From Pseudomonas baltica (GTDB taxonomy: Bacteria > Pseudomonadota > Gammaproteobacteria > Pseudomonadales > Pseudomonadaceae): DNA of 64,000 nucleotides. Positions 26,339 through 35,659 of the stretch are shown here, piece by piece. Below the pieces are notes generated by a model, which worked only from the letters and a program-made list of their open reading frames with translations, made no database searches and was not told the origin of the DNA. The translations under genes were made by a program, and so were the position numbers. The stretch spans positions 496,001-560,000 of the forward strand of contig NZ_JACMYH010000001.1 in NCBI RefSeq assembly GCF_014235765.1, given 5' to 3'. Every line of letters starts with the position of its first letter. Position 1 is the first letter of the stretch.

Positions 26339-27411
26339 ACCCTCCTGCCGAGACGGGGCTGCGTGGCCCAGGTATATTCCTGGCGCAGTTCATGTCGTCC
26401 GAAGCGCCCTTCGACAACCTGGCCAACATCGCTGGCTGGGCTGCGTCCCAAGGTTACAAGTCGATTCAACTGCCCACGCTCGGCACGCGCTACATCGACC
26501 TGGAGCGCGCAGCGCAAAGCCAGGCGTACTGCGACGAGCTGAATGCGGTGTGCGCCAAAGCCGGCGTACAGATCAGCGAGCTGTCCACGCACCTGCAAGG
26601 CCAACTGGTGGCTGTGCATCCAGCTTTCGACGCGGTGTTCGACGAATTTGCGCCGGTGCATTTGCGTAATGCTCCACAAGCCCGCACCGAGTGGGCCATC
26701 GACCAACTCAAGCTTGCTGCACAGGCAAGCCAACGGCTGGGCCTGACCGCCCACGCGACCTTTTCCGGCGCCTTGCTCTGGCCCTATGTCTATCCGTGGC
26801 CGCAGCGGCCCAATGGTCTGGTCGAGCAGGGTTTCGCCGAGCTGGCCAGGCGCTGGTTGCCGATTCTCGATTGTTTCGAAGAGGCCGGTGTCGACCTGTG
26901 CTACGAGATTCACCCCGGTGAGGATCTGCACGACGGTGCCTCGTTCGAGCGCTTCCTGCAGGCAGTCGACCACCATCCGCGCGCCGCCATCCTGTATGAC
27001 CCCAGCCACCTGCTGCTGCAGCAGATGGACTACCTGGGTTTCATCGATCGTTACCACGCGCGCATCCGCATGTTCCACGTCAAGGACGCCGAATTCCGTC
27101 CCGATGCCCGCTCCGGCGTGTATGGCGGCTACCAGGACTGGGTCGATCGGCCGGGCCGCTTCCGCTCGCTGGGTGACGGCCAGGTGGACTTCAAATCGAT
27201 CTTCAGCAAGTTGACTCAGTACGGCTTCAACGGTTGGGCCGTGCTCGAGTGGGAATGCTGCCTGAAGGATTCGGCGCAAGGCGCAGGTGAGGGTGCTGCC
27301 TTCATCGAGCGACACATGATCAAGCGCACGCAACGCGCTTTCGATGATTTCGCCGGCGTGTCCGCCGACGTGCAATCCAACCGAAGATTACTGGGTTTGC
27401 CCGAAGACTGA
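26335..27411 (+). CDS. Sugar phosphate isomerase/epimerase family protein (TIM barrel)
   Basis: A 358-residue xylose-isomerase-like TIM barrel. Metal-ligand landmarks are visible in order: CYEIHPGEDLHDG (Glu), YDPSHLLLQQMD (Asp/His), MFHVKDAEF (His, Lys, Asp) and LEWECC (Glu). Proteins of this family often partner with Gfo/Idh oxidoreductases, isomerising or dehydrating a keto-sugar or inosose. The start overlaps the oxidoreductase stop, so the two are translated together. Substrate unknown. Confidence 0.88.
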   Translation: MNPPAETGLRGPGIFLAQFMSSEAPFDNLANIAGWAASQGYKSIQLPTLGTRYIDLERAAQSQAYCDELNAVCAKAGVQISELSTHLQGQLVAVHPAFDAVFDEFAPVHLRNAPQARTEWAIDQLKLAAQASQRLGLTAHATFSGALLWPYVYPWPQRPNGLVEQGFAELARRWLPILDCFEEAGVDLCYEIHPGEDLHDGASFERFLQAVDHHPRAAILYDPSHLLLQQMDYLGFIDRYHARIRMFHVKDAEFRPDARSGVYGGYQDWVDRPGRFRSLGDGQVDFKSIFSKLTQYGFNGWAVLEWECCLKDSAQGAGEGAAFIERHMIKRTQRAFDDFAGVSADVQSNRRLLGLPED

Positions 27412-27463
27412 ACCGCCCAAGCTTTCGACCGACACCTGCCATAACAATAAAACGGTGAGCGCA

Positions 27464-28690
27464 ATGAAAACGATGAACGCCCGACTGAGCGTGATGATGT
27501 TCCTGCAGTTCTTCATCTGGGGTGGCTGGTTCGTCACCCTGGGAACATTCCTGGCGACGGGCCTGGGCGCCAGCGGCAGCCAGATCGGGCTGGCATTCTC
27601 GACGCAATCCTGGGGTGCGATCATTGCGCCCTTCGTCATCGGTCTGATCGCCGACCGCTGGTTCAACGCCGAACGTATCCTTGCCGTGCTGCACTTGCTG
27701 GGCGCGGTGCTGTTGTATCAACTCTATCGAGCAGCGGATTTCGCCGCGTTCTATCCCTATGTCCTGGCCTACATGGTGGCCTACATGCCGACCTTGGCCC
27801 TGGTGAACTCGGTTGCCTTCCGCCAGATGAAAGAGCCGGCTCGCGAGTTTTCCCGCATCCGGGTATGGGGCACCATCGGCTGGATCGTCGCCGGCGTGGT
27901 GATCAGTATGGTTTTCGCCTGGGATTCTGCTCAAGGTATCGCCGGTGGCGCACTGCGTAATACTTTCCTGATGTCGGCCGTCGCTTCGCTGCTTCTTGGG
28001 CTGTACAGCTTCACCCTGCCCAGCACGGCACCTTTGCAGGCCACCAGCGAGCGCAAGGGACTGAGTCAAGTGCTGGGCCTGGATGCTTTGGGGCTTCTGA
28101 AGGATCGCAGCTACCTGATCTTCTTCCTGGCCTCGATCCTGATCTGCATACCACTGGCTTTCTACTACCAGAACGCCAACCCGTTCCTGGCCGAGATCGG
28201 CATCGCCAATCCCACCGCGAAGATGGCCATCGGGCAAGTGTCCGAAGTGCTGTTCATGCTCCTGCTGCCGCTGTTCATTGCCCGCTTCGGCATCAAGATC
28301 GCGCTGCTGGTCGGCATGTTCGCCTGGGTGCTGCGCTACTTGCTGTTCGCCTATGGCAGCGGCGGGGAAGAAGTCGCCATGCTGCTGATCGGCATCGCGT
28401 TGCATGGTGTCTGCTACGACTTCTTTTTCGTCTGCGGGCAGATCTACACCGACGCCAAGACGCCTGAACGCTTCCGCAGCTCGGCACAGGGCCTGATCAC
28501 CCTGGCCACCTATGGGTTGGGCATGTTGATTGGCTTCTGGGTAGCGGGGCAGGTGACCGATCACTATGCAACGGGCATGCAACATGACTGGAAAAGTATC
28601 TGGCTGTTTCCAGCCGGGTTCGCTGCGGTGGTGTTGGTAGGGTTTGCGTTGACCTTTAAAGCCAGACGCACGGAGCAGGCCGCAGGGTAA
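27464..28690 (+). CDS. MFS transporter, NupG (nucleoside:H+ symporter)-like
   Basis: A 408-residue inner-membrane carrier with about 12 hydrophobic segments. The N-terminus (LSVMMFLQFFIWGGWFVTLG, later GAIIAPFVIGLIADRW and ALVNSVAFRQM) is that of the NupG/XapB nucleoside-permease branch, which also transports other sugars in catabolic clusters. ATG 27464 is preferred over earlier starts because the hydrophobic domain begins at once. It ends the LacI-controlled operon and probably imports its substrate. Confidence 0.88.
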   Translation: MKTMNARLSVMMFLQFFIWGGWFVTLGTFLATGLGASGSQIGLAFSTQSWGAIIAPFVIGLIADRWFNAERILAVLHLLGAVLLYQLYRAADFAAFYPYVLAYMVAYMPTLALVNSVAFRQMKEPAREFSRIRVWGTIGWIVAGVVISMVFAWDSAQGIAGGALRNTFLMSAVASLLLGLYSFTLPSTAPLQATSERKGLSQVLGLDALGLLKDRSYLIFFLASILICIPLAFYYQNANPFLAEIGIANPTAKMAIGQVSEVLFMLLLPLFIARFGIKIALLVGMFAWVLRYLLFAYGSGGEEVAMLLIGIALHGVCYDFFFVCGQIYTDAKTPERFRSSAQGLITLATYGLGMLIGFWVAGQVTDHYATGMQHDWKSIWLFPAGFAAVVLVGFALTFKARRTEQAAG

Positions 28691-28907
28691 TCGGCATACT
28701 GTTAGTCGGTCATCTGCGCCCACAGTCCTGCTTCATCTGCGGTACCACCAGCGGGGCGTTAGGCGACGGCCGTCCACGCCCACTCCACGCAGATGAACTC
28801 CAGCCACCTCTGGCCGTCTGCTAGCCATGGTGCGCTGCTGTATCATTACTGGCAGCGCTTTACCCATGCCACCGCATTTAAACCGTATCTCCATCGTTAC
28901 GTGAACA

Positions 28908-29540
28908 ATGAATCTTCCATTATTCGTTTCTCTCGACGGGCCCAAGGGCACCGGAAAAACCACGCTGTTGGAGGCCGTAACTAAACTATTGAGGGCCGAC
29001 GACAAGAAAGTGATCCGTTTATGCGAGCGCAAGAGCGATCCGTTCAGGGCTGGAACCATGATTCTGGTCAACCAACTGGCGAGAAGTCCCGGTGAGGATC
29101 TGGAGTGGGAGATCTGTGAGCGTTTTGCCCAGAGCCGGGCCTGGATCTCCCAGCACGTGCTGACCCGGCAGCCACGCGACAGCATCATCCTGATCGATCG
29201 CTGGTACCCATCGGAGGCCGCTTTTCGCCGGATGATCCCATTCGCGGACATTCTGCAGCTGAACCTCGATCGAAACGTGCGAGTGCCCGACCTGCATGTT
29301 GGGGTTGTCACAGACCCGGATATTTCATGGGCGAGGGCAGCAGCACGAAGGCGCGGACTCAGCAGTACGGTGATCCATACCCTGCAAGAACATGCCGCTT
29401 GTACCCACGCGTTCGAACGGGCGATTGCAGATCACGGCTGGGTTTGCTGCCGTAATGACGGCAGCCTCGAACAGGCGACGATGCAGGTGGTTTCCGCGAT
29501 CAACAGGGTCCTTGGGTCGGCGCGGGAAGGGAGCGTGTGA
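28908..29540 (+). CDS. Thymidylate-kinase-like P-loop protein
   Basis: A 210-residue soluble protein with an N-terminal P-loop (LDGPKGTGKTT, residues about 9-19) and a later DRWYPSEAAFR motif resembling the DRY-type motif of dTMP or deoxynucleoside kinases. The C-terminal LID region (WARAAARRRG) carries several Arg. It is diverged from housekeeping thymidylate kinase, so its substrate is uncertain. The start is near a weak ribosome site, and the gene stands between the sugar operon and the convergent deacylase gene. No clear partner. Confidence 0.6.
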   Translation: MNLPLFVSLDGPKGTGKTTLLEAVTKLLRADDKKVIRLCERKSDPFRAGTMILVNQLARSPGEDLEWEICERFAQSRAWISQHVLTRQPRDSIILIDRWYPSEAAFRRMIPFADILQLNLDRNVRVPDLHVGVVTDPDISWARAAARRRGLSSTVIHTLQEHAACTHAFERAIADHGWVCCRNDGSLEQATMQVVSAINRVLGSAREGSV

Positions 29541-29545
29541 TCCCA

Positions 29546-30529
29546 CTACCGCTCGACCACACGCGCCAACCTCACCACCGTCACGCCATTGCCCAAATGC
29601 CGTAGCGACGGTTGCACCAGTACACAATCATCGTATGGCGTGACCACTGCTTGGTCGCCATCCCAAGCCAGTACACTCCCAGCCTCGCCAATCAACTCCA
29701 ACCCACGAAAGTCCTCGACGAACGCGAACTCCATGCTTCGGGCCACCACCGGCTCGGTAACCTGCAAGAAGCGCTGGGCTTGCGGCGCACTCGTGCTGAT
29801 GTAGTTAGCCATGTCTGCTGGCTCCACCACCCCCGTCGTCACAAGAAAGCGAGCCGTTACGTCCATGGCTACCTCACAGCTACGTTGGGAGAAGTGCTGC
29901 CCGGTCTCGATCAGCAAGGCATTTTTCTGGCTCAACGGGTCTGCGAAATCCTGGTAGTCGCGCAGGCGGCGGCCATTTGGGTGGCCGGCATCGGCGGCCA
30001 CGGTTCGCGGAACACCCAGTGTGGCGGCGAAATCCATCCCTTTGGTCTGGGCGCCACACATCATGATCGGCGGCGCTTCCTCGTGCATGGAATGGATATC
30101 CAGCAGCAGGTCCACCGTATCGACGATGGGGCGTAGTTCCCGTGCCCGGCGCAGTTCAATGGAGTCCTCTGGTCCATCGAGTTTGCTCGGCAACCAAACC
30201 CGGTTCATGTCCTCATCGAGATAGCGAGTGGCGTCGATGTCATCCGGGTCGAAGGCGTGATAGGCGGCGACGTTGCCAAACGCCAGTGTCAGGCGACCGC
30301 GTACCGGGCGCACTTCATCCTTGAGCAACCTGTCCAAGGCAATCGCGCCGCTGACCTCGTTGCCGTGGGTCAACGCCATCACCATGACGTGAGGGCCGGC
30401 CAGGCCGCTGTCGAAAGAATGCACGTAATCGACGCCGCAGTTCCCTTCCTGCCATGGGCGAATGTCGGGAAATTCCACCTCGATGGGGTAGGGGGTCAGG
30501 GTAGCGCGTACTTGTTCCAAGGTCTTCAT
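29546..30529 (-). CDS. Succinylglutamate desuccinylase/aspartoacylase-family protein
   Basis: A 327-residue M14-type zinc hydrolase. Zinc ligands are in THGNEVSG (H-x-x-E) and LLDIHSMHE (His), and DEDMNRVW is the AstE/ASPA-like substrate motif. The start at 30529 has a strong AGGAG site. Such enzymes remove acyl groups from N-acyl amino acids. The gene lies directly downstream (84 bases) of an MHS transporter, with a LysR gene further upstream, all on the same strand. Uptake and deacylation of an N-acylated compound is the simplest reading. It is not part of an ast arginine-catabolism cluster. Confidence 0.85.
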   Translation of the reverse strand: MKTLEQVRATLTPYPIEVEFPDIRPWQEGNCGVDYVHSFDSGLAGPHVMVMALTHGNEVSGAIALDRLLKDEVRPVRGRLTLAFGNVAAYHAFDPDDIDATRYLDEDMNRVWLPSKLDGPEDSIELRRARELRPIVDTVDLLLDIHSMHEEAPPIMMCGAQTKGMDFAATLGVPRTVAADAGHPNGRRLRDYQDFADPLSQKNALLIETGQHFSQRSCEVAMDVTARFLVTTGVVEPADMANYISTSAPQAQRFLQVTEPVVARSMEFAFVEDFRGLELIGEAGSVLAWDGDQAVVTPYDDCVLVQPSLRHLGNGVTVVRLARVVER

Positions 30530-30612
30530 GCAGGTCTCCTGCGGACAAAAGGTGTTTTGGCAGTAAAGGGCAGCGTGGATGTCAGGGTATTGAGTTTTTG
30601 CAAGCACACGGC

Positions 30613-31923
30613 TCAGGTGGGGCGATGATTACGCATGCGTCTACCCAGAACGATCACCGCAATCACGCTGACTAGCGAGGTGGCCACCACATAGAAGCTG
30701 GGCGCGAGTTTGCTGCCGGTAGCGTCGATCATCCACGTCACGATCAGCGGAGCGAAACCACCGAACAGGGTCACGGAAAAGTTGTAGCTCAGCGCGAGTC
30801 CGGTGCCGCGGATGCTGGTGGGGAAAATGTCGGCGAGCATCGCCGGGATCGGCCCCAGGCAGGCGGCGATCAAGATCCCCACCACTGCTTGCACCATCAG
30901 CAGGGTCGTGACGCTGGGGTACAGATTCAGCCAGACGAACATCGGATAGGACGACAGTCCGGTGATCAACAGCGCCAGAGTGAGCACGCGGAAGCGACCA
31001 AAGCGGTCCGACAGGCTGCCGAACACCGGCGCCATGAACATCAACATCACACCAGTGACCAGCGCGCCCAGATAGGAGGAGGTGGCAGTAATCTGCAGTT
31101 GTTTCAGGGCGTAGGTGGGCATGTACAGCTTGTGTACGTAGTTGAACGCCGTCGCGCCAGCCACCACGCCAATGGACAGCAGGAGGCTGGTACGGCCCTT
31201 GACCAGTACGTCGCGCAGCGGGGTCTTGGCTTCGCCCTTGGCGGCGACTTTCTGAAAATCAGGGGTTTCGTCGATCTGGCTCCGAATGTAGAAGCCGACC
31301 GGGCCGATCAACAAGCCGACCCCGAATGCCACGCGCCAGCCCCAGTCGTTCAACTGCACATCGCTGAGCAGGTAGCTGAGCAGAGCACTGACGCCCGCCG
31401 CCAGCACGGTGGCAAGGCCTTGGGTCGCCAACTGCCAACTGGCGAAGAAGCCTCGGCGGCTGGGGTCGGCATGCTCGACCATGAAAGCGGTGGCGGCGCC
31501 GAACTCTCCGCCGGTGGAAAAGCCCTGGAGCATGCGCGCGACGATGATCAACAACGGCGCGGCGATACCGATCTGTTGGTAGGAGGGGGTAAAGGTGATC
31601 ATGGCGGTGCCGATCAGCATGATCAGGATCGACATCGTCAGCGATGCTTTGCGCCCCGCGCGGTCGGCGTAGGACCCCAGCACGATGGCGCCCAGTGGAC
31701 GCATCAGGAACGAGATGCCGAACGAGCCCACCGCGAGCAGCAGCGAGGTGGTCTCGTTGTCGGACGGGAAGAACAGTTTGCCAATCACCACGGCGAAGTA
31801 GCCGTAGATCAGCAGGTCATAGAATTCCAGGGCGTTGCCGAAGCTGGCGGCAATGATCTCTTTCCATGGCCCGCGCCGGGTAGTGGCCGGGGTCGCGTGC
31901 AGAGTGGTCGAGGCTGTACTCAT
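30613..31923 (-). CDS. MFS transporter, metabolite:H+ symporter (MHS) family
   Basis: A 436-residue inner-membrane carrier with 12 hydrophobic segments. The first segment has GNALEFYDLLIYGYFAVVIG, and the MHS-type motifs LGSYADRAGRKASL and VARMLQGFSTGGEFGAAT are present; relatives carry citrate, proline, betaine or shikimate. The start at 31923 is taken because it sits just before the conserved N-terminus, although an upstream in-frame start at 32001 exists. It probably imports the substrate of the adjacent deacylase. Confidence 0.9.
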   Translation of the reverse strand: MSTASTTLHATPATTRRGPWKEIIAASFGNALEFYDLLIYGYFAVVIGKLFFPSDNETTSLLLAVGSFGISFLMRPLGAIVLGSYADRAGRKASLTMSILIMLIGTAMITFTPSYQQIGIAAPLLIIVARMLQGFSTGGEFGAATAFMVEHADPSRRGFFASWQLATQGLATVLAAGVSALLSYLLSDVQLNDWGWRVAFGVGLLIGPVGFYIRSQIDETPDFQKVAAKGEAKTPLRDVLVKGRTSLLLSIGVVAGATAFNYVHKLYMPTYALKQLQITATSSYLGALVTGVMLMFMAPVFGSLSDRFGRFRVLTLALLITGLSSYPMFVWLNLYPSVTTLLMVQAVVGILIAACLGPIPAMLADIFPTSIRGTGLALSYNFSVTLFGGFAPLIVTWMIDATGSKLAPSFYVVATSLVSVIAVIVLGRRMRNHRPT

Positions 31924-32219
31924 GGGTGGTTTCCGGGTTCGTTTCACGATTATCGATCCGTCCACCGGGCACAGGCAGTTGGTGGACACGATGGCAGTCA
32001 TTGTTATGGGTGAAAACGACCGGGCAGCGGTGGAAGGTCTGCGCCTTCGTGGCTACCTGGCCCGAGACCAAGGTGAATCAACGTTGCGTCGCGGACAATT
32101 GCTGATTGGGCACAAGCCCGAGCCTATCCGGCACGGGCTCGTAATCGCGGGTGTGACAGACTTGCCGCAGGGCCGGTGTTTTTTGTTAATGCGCCGTAAC
32201 AGTGCGCGCAATGGGCGAC

Positions 32220-33119
32220 TCAAACCGGATCCAGGCCTTCCCAGATGCGCATCACCTGTTCGCTTCGATTGGCGCGCAGTCGATGCAACGAAACATCGAA
32301 CGGGATGTGCAGTTCGCTGCCCCCCGCGAGCACCAGCTCGCCAGCAGCCAATGCATCCTTGACCACCATGCCAGGCAGCCAGGCGAGTCCGGAACCGCGC
32401 TTGGCCATTTCTAGAATCGCCTCGTAGGAGTCGGCTTGGTAGATCATGCGCAATGCCAGGCGCTGCGGCAGCTTGGCCAGGTGCTGAGCCAGCACGCCAC
32501 GCAGTGACAACGAGGGCGACAAGCCCAACCATGCGATGCTGGAGTCGTCGCTGTCCGGACCGATGGCGAATCGCGGCTGGCCGCTTTCATCGGGAGCGCT
32601 TACCGGTACAAGTTGTTCCTGCGCGAGCACCTTGGAATCAAAGCGTTCGGCGTCCACCAGAATTCGCGTCAGGGGGCTGGAGTAGATGAGTTGCAAGTCG
32701 ACCTCGCCGGCGGTCAGCTTGAGGATGGCTTCTTGCGCGCCGCCGGTAACCAGTGATACGGGGAACGCGCCGAAGCGCTGGTGCAGCGACTGGTACCAGT
32801 CGGGAAAAAACACACGTGCCAGGGTGCGTCCGGTGGCGATGCGCAGTGGCTGGTCACGGTTGAGACCGATGGTCTGGAACTGCGCACGGGCTGCCAGCAG
32901 CAGCTCCATCGATTGGCTCGCCGCGTCCAGAAACAATAGGCCGGCGGGGGTGAGGGACAATGGCTGTTTGCGTTCGATCAGGGGGACGCCAACCCAATCT
33001 TCCAAAGCACGGATGCGTCGACCGAAAGCGGGATGGGTCACACAGCGTATCTCGGCGGCCCGCGACAGGCTGCGAGTGCGCGCCAGTTCGATGAAGTCTT
33101 CCAGCCATTCCAGTTGCAT
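32220..33119 (-). CDS. LysR-family transcriptional regulator
   Basis: A 299-residue regulator. The winged helix is at residues 1-60 (LEDFIELARTRSLSRAAEIR, then FGRRIRALEDWVGVPLIER), followed by a periplasmic-binding-like effector domain. It is on the same strand and about 300 bases upstream of the MHS transporter gene and could regulate it, but the usual divergent arrangement is absent. The gap to the transporter (31924-32219) contains only a GC-rich imperfect hairpin near 32110-32135. Confidence 0.9.
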   Translation of the reverse strand: MQLEWLEDFIELARTRSLSRAAEIRCVTHPAFGRRIRALEDWVGVPLIERKQPLSLTPAGLLFLDAASQSMELLLAARAQFQTIGLNRDQPLRIATGRTLARVFFPDWYQSLHQRFGAFPVSLVTGGAQEAILKLTAGEVDLQLIYSSPLTRILVDAERFDSKVLAQEQLVPVSAPDESGQPRFAIGPDSDDSSIAWLGLSPSLSLRGVLAQHLAKLPQRLALRMIYQADSYEAILEMAKRGSGLAWLPGMVVKDALAAGELVLAGGSELHIPFDVSLHRLRANRSEQVMRIWEGLDPV

Positions 33120-33200
33120 CGATGCTCCTCATGGCGTCAAGAGCGACCGCGGGCTGCAACACGCCACCCCAAAAGGGATGGCGTTAGGCTGCTTTAAAAG

Positions 33201-34361
33201 TTACTGCGCGGTGCCTTGCAGGGTAGGGCCCGGCGTTGCGCCTTTGCGGCGAGTCAGTCGCTTGCCCAATTGCACGCCCGGCATCTCGACATACTTGTAC
33301 GTCAATGTCGAGACCAGCAGTACCGCCGCCAACTGCAAGACCACGATGCCGTTGTCGAGCCATATGCTGTGGGTCGAGATGTACTTGACCATGTTGGGCA
33401 TGTCATGGCCCTGCAAGGTCTCTGTCAGGTCGGTGTGCAGCACTTTCGACAGCACGATCACGGCGCTCTTGAAAACAAACAGAATGGCGGCGTGGGTCAA
33501 ATAGATGGAGAACGACAGGGCGCCCAGCCAGACGAAAAAGCGCTGGTGCAACAGTCGCGAAACCACGCCGCGCTCGAACGCAAATACCAGAATCAAGACA
33601 CAGAACAGCAGGCTGGCATACACGCCCTTGTGATCGATGTTCGACACCAGCAGACGATAGCTGCCCAGCACCAGGGCAATCTCCAGCAGATTGAAGTCCA
33701 CGGCGTCCAGGTCCAGGTCCTTGATGCGATCGTAGAGCACGTACAGGCAGGCACCGGCGAAGAAACACGAAGCGCCGCGGAAGATTTCCAGCTTCAGCCA
33801 GGATTCACCGTTCCACAAGGTGATGAACGCTGCCAGGGACACCATTGCGAAGACCTTGACCTTGCTGGTGCGCGCCAGCAATGCCATGACGCCAAATATC
33901 AAGTACAGGTAGTACTCGATGCTGATACTCCAGGAGGGGTAATTGAACGAGCCAGTCATGGCGCTGTTCAGCCAGGATTGCAGCAGGAGCAGGTTGGGAA
34001 GAAATTCGTCCATCGAAGTGGCGCCACTGAACGCCGGTTCGTTGAAACTGAAGCCTTTCCTCTCAGCCAGCGAGCGACCCATTTCCAGTACCAGGTAAAC
34101 GCCCAACATGGTCAAGTGCAGGGGATACAGGCGAGCCGTACGACTGATGAAGAAATTTTTATAATCGGTCGCGTTGTTCAAACGCTGGCCATAGGTGTGA
34201 AACAACACAAAACCACTGAGGATAAAAAAGAACTCCACGAGCAGGAAGGCGTTCTTGAAAAACTCGAGTTCGGCAATGCTTTGCACCACGTAAGTGTGGA
34301 ACAGCACGACGGCAACCGCGCAGAGGCCGCGGAAACTGTCGAGTACGACAAATCTTTTCAT
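33201..34361 (-). CDS. Membrane acyltransferase, OafA/AcT3 family
   Basis: A 386-residue integral membrane protein with about ten hydrophobic segments. It begins VLDSFRGLCAVAVVLFHTYV, carrying the family R-x-x-A...H signature, and has FFFILSGFVLFHTYG and SISIEYYLYLIFG. Family members O-acylate exported sugars such as O-antigen, exopolysaccharide or glucans. No polysaccharide genes are nearby, so the acceptor is unknown. It is monocistronic; the codon use is less GC-biased than its neighbours, which may reflect transfer. Confidence 0.88.
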   Translation of the reverse strand: MKRFVVLDSFRGLCAVAVVLFHTYVVQSIAELEFFKNAFLLVEFFFILSGFVLFHTYGQRLNNATDYKNFFISRTARLYPLHLTMLGVYLVLEMGRSLAERKGFSFNEPAFSGATSMDEFLPNLLLLQSWLNSAMTGSFNYPSWSISIEYYLYLIFGVMALLARTSKVKVFAMVSLAAFITLWNGESWLKLEIFRGASCFFAGACLYVLYDRIKDLDLDAVDFNLLEIALVLGSYRLLVSNIDHKGVYASLLFCVLILVFAFERGVVSRLLHQRFFVWLGALSFSIYLTHAAILFVFKSAVIVLSKVLHTDLTETLQGHDMPNMVKYISTHSIWLDNGIVVLQLAAVLLVSTLTYKYVEMPGVQLGKRLTRRKGATPGPTLQGTAQ

Positions 34362-34716
34362 GAGTAGTCCAGGGCGTTGTAAGTATTGCTACCCGGTGTC
34401 ATGCCGAAGAGGCATGGCCCGTAGCCATCACACGAGCTAAGCTAAAGCAAGTCATCGGTAGGCACAAGGGCAATTTGGTCGATTCTATAGGCCAGGTAAA
34501 AAGTATGAATCTGACCAACAGCGCCTTCTTGGGATTGAGCAGGCCGCCGTTCTTCTGGATGCTCCTGAATCAATGCTTTGCCCAACCTGTGTCAGTCATT
34601 TTGTGGAGAAGTAGATCCCTGTATAGCTTAAGAGTCGGTACAAGCAGTCAGTGACCTCCAAGAGCTTTCGTCGAGTATCAAGCACGACTTATCCTCTATG
34701 GATCAACGAGTAGCGG
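34362..34716. other. Gap of about 355 bases without a gene
   Basis: Both flanking genes are on the minus strand. A short hairpin CATGCC-GAAGA-GGCATG lies near 34399-34416. No coding frame or known RNA is recognised. Confidence 0.5.
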
Positions 34717-35631
34717 CTAGGGGAGTGGCCCCATCGGCTCAAGCTCACGTATGAGGTCAATGAGCAGGCGCAGACCAACAGGTATCTGTCTGAAACTTGA
34801 GTAGTAAATGTGAAAGCCTGGGTCATAGTGAGTCCAATCCACAAGGACCCGCTGCAGAGATCCTTCCGCAATCTGCCGCTCGACTACCTTCTGCGGGACG
34901 TACATCAAGCCTACGCCGCGCATAGCCATCGCCACACCGACGCGACCCTCATCAATAGTGATGGGCCCCGGCACATCTATCTCCATCTGCTGACCGCCTT
35001 TCGAGAACTGCCAGTGGTAGATGCGTGCATTGCCCAGGCGCACACGCAGACACCGATGATGGTGCAGGTCGTCCGGATGCATCGGAATTCCGAAACGCTG
35101 CAGGTAATCCGGCGCGCCAACGACGGCCCAAGCGACATCGGGAGAGAGTCGCTGGGCGATCATGTCTTCGGGCACCGTCCCGCCGTAACGTATCCCCGCA
35201 TCATGGCCGTCACCAATGACATCTACCATTCGATTCGTGACGGTGAGGTCAACCTCTATATCCGGATAGCGATCAACGAAGACTGGGAGGACCGGGCCGA
35301 GGATGAGTTTCGCGCCGTCGCTCAAGACGTTTAGTCTGATGCGTCCGGCAGGCTCGTCGCGCAGCCGGTTCAGGGCCTCCAGCGCCTGACCGATATCATT
35401 TACCGGCGCGCTGATGAGGCCCTGCAGCTCTTCGCCAGCTGCCGTAAGCGTCACGCTTCGTGTTGTGCGGTTAAGCAGTCGAACGCCCAACCGTGTCTCT
35501 AGCCCTTTCATGGCATGGCTTAGCGCAGACGCGCTGATCCCCACGTCCAGCCCAGCTTTCCTGAAGCTCTGGTGCCGAGCGATGGCAAGGAAATAAATGA
35601 TATCTGCCAGGTTCGTGCGGCTCAGCTGCAT
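34717..35631 (-). CDS. LysR-family transcriptional regulator next to the molybdenum oxidoreductase
   Basis: A 304-residue regulator with an N-terminal winged helix (DIIYFLAIARHQSFRKAGLD, GLETRLGVRLLNRTTRSVTL) and effector domain. The start at 35631 (MQLSRTNLADI) gives the usual N-terminus. It begins 28 bases after the stop of the paoC-type gene and is likely transcribed with it or from its own promoter inside it. It belongs to the branch of LysR proteins (AaeR/DsdC-like, with RTTRSV) that often control oxidoreductases. Confidence 0.9.
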   Translation of the reverse strand: MQLSRTNLADIIYFLAIARHQSFRKAGLDVGISASALSHAMKGLETRLGVRLLNRTTRSVTLTAAGEELQGLISAPVNDIGQALEALNRLRDEPAGRIRLNVLSDGAKLILGPVLPVFVDRYPDIEVDLTVTNRMVDVIGDGHDAGIRYGGTVPEDMIAQRLSPDVAWAVVGAPDYLQRFGIPMHPDDLHHHRCLRVRLGNARIYHWQFSKGGQQMEIDVPGPITIDEGRVGVAMAMRGVGLMYVPQKVVERQIAEGSLQRVLVDWTHYDPGFHIYYSSFRQIPVGLRLLIDLIRELEPMGPLP

Positions 35632-35659
35632 TGATGACTCCGATGGTAAAGCGTTAAGG

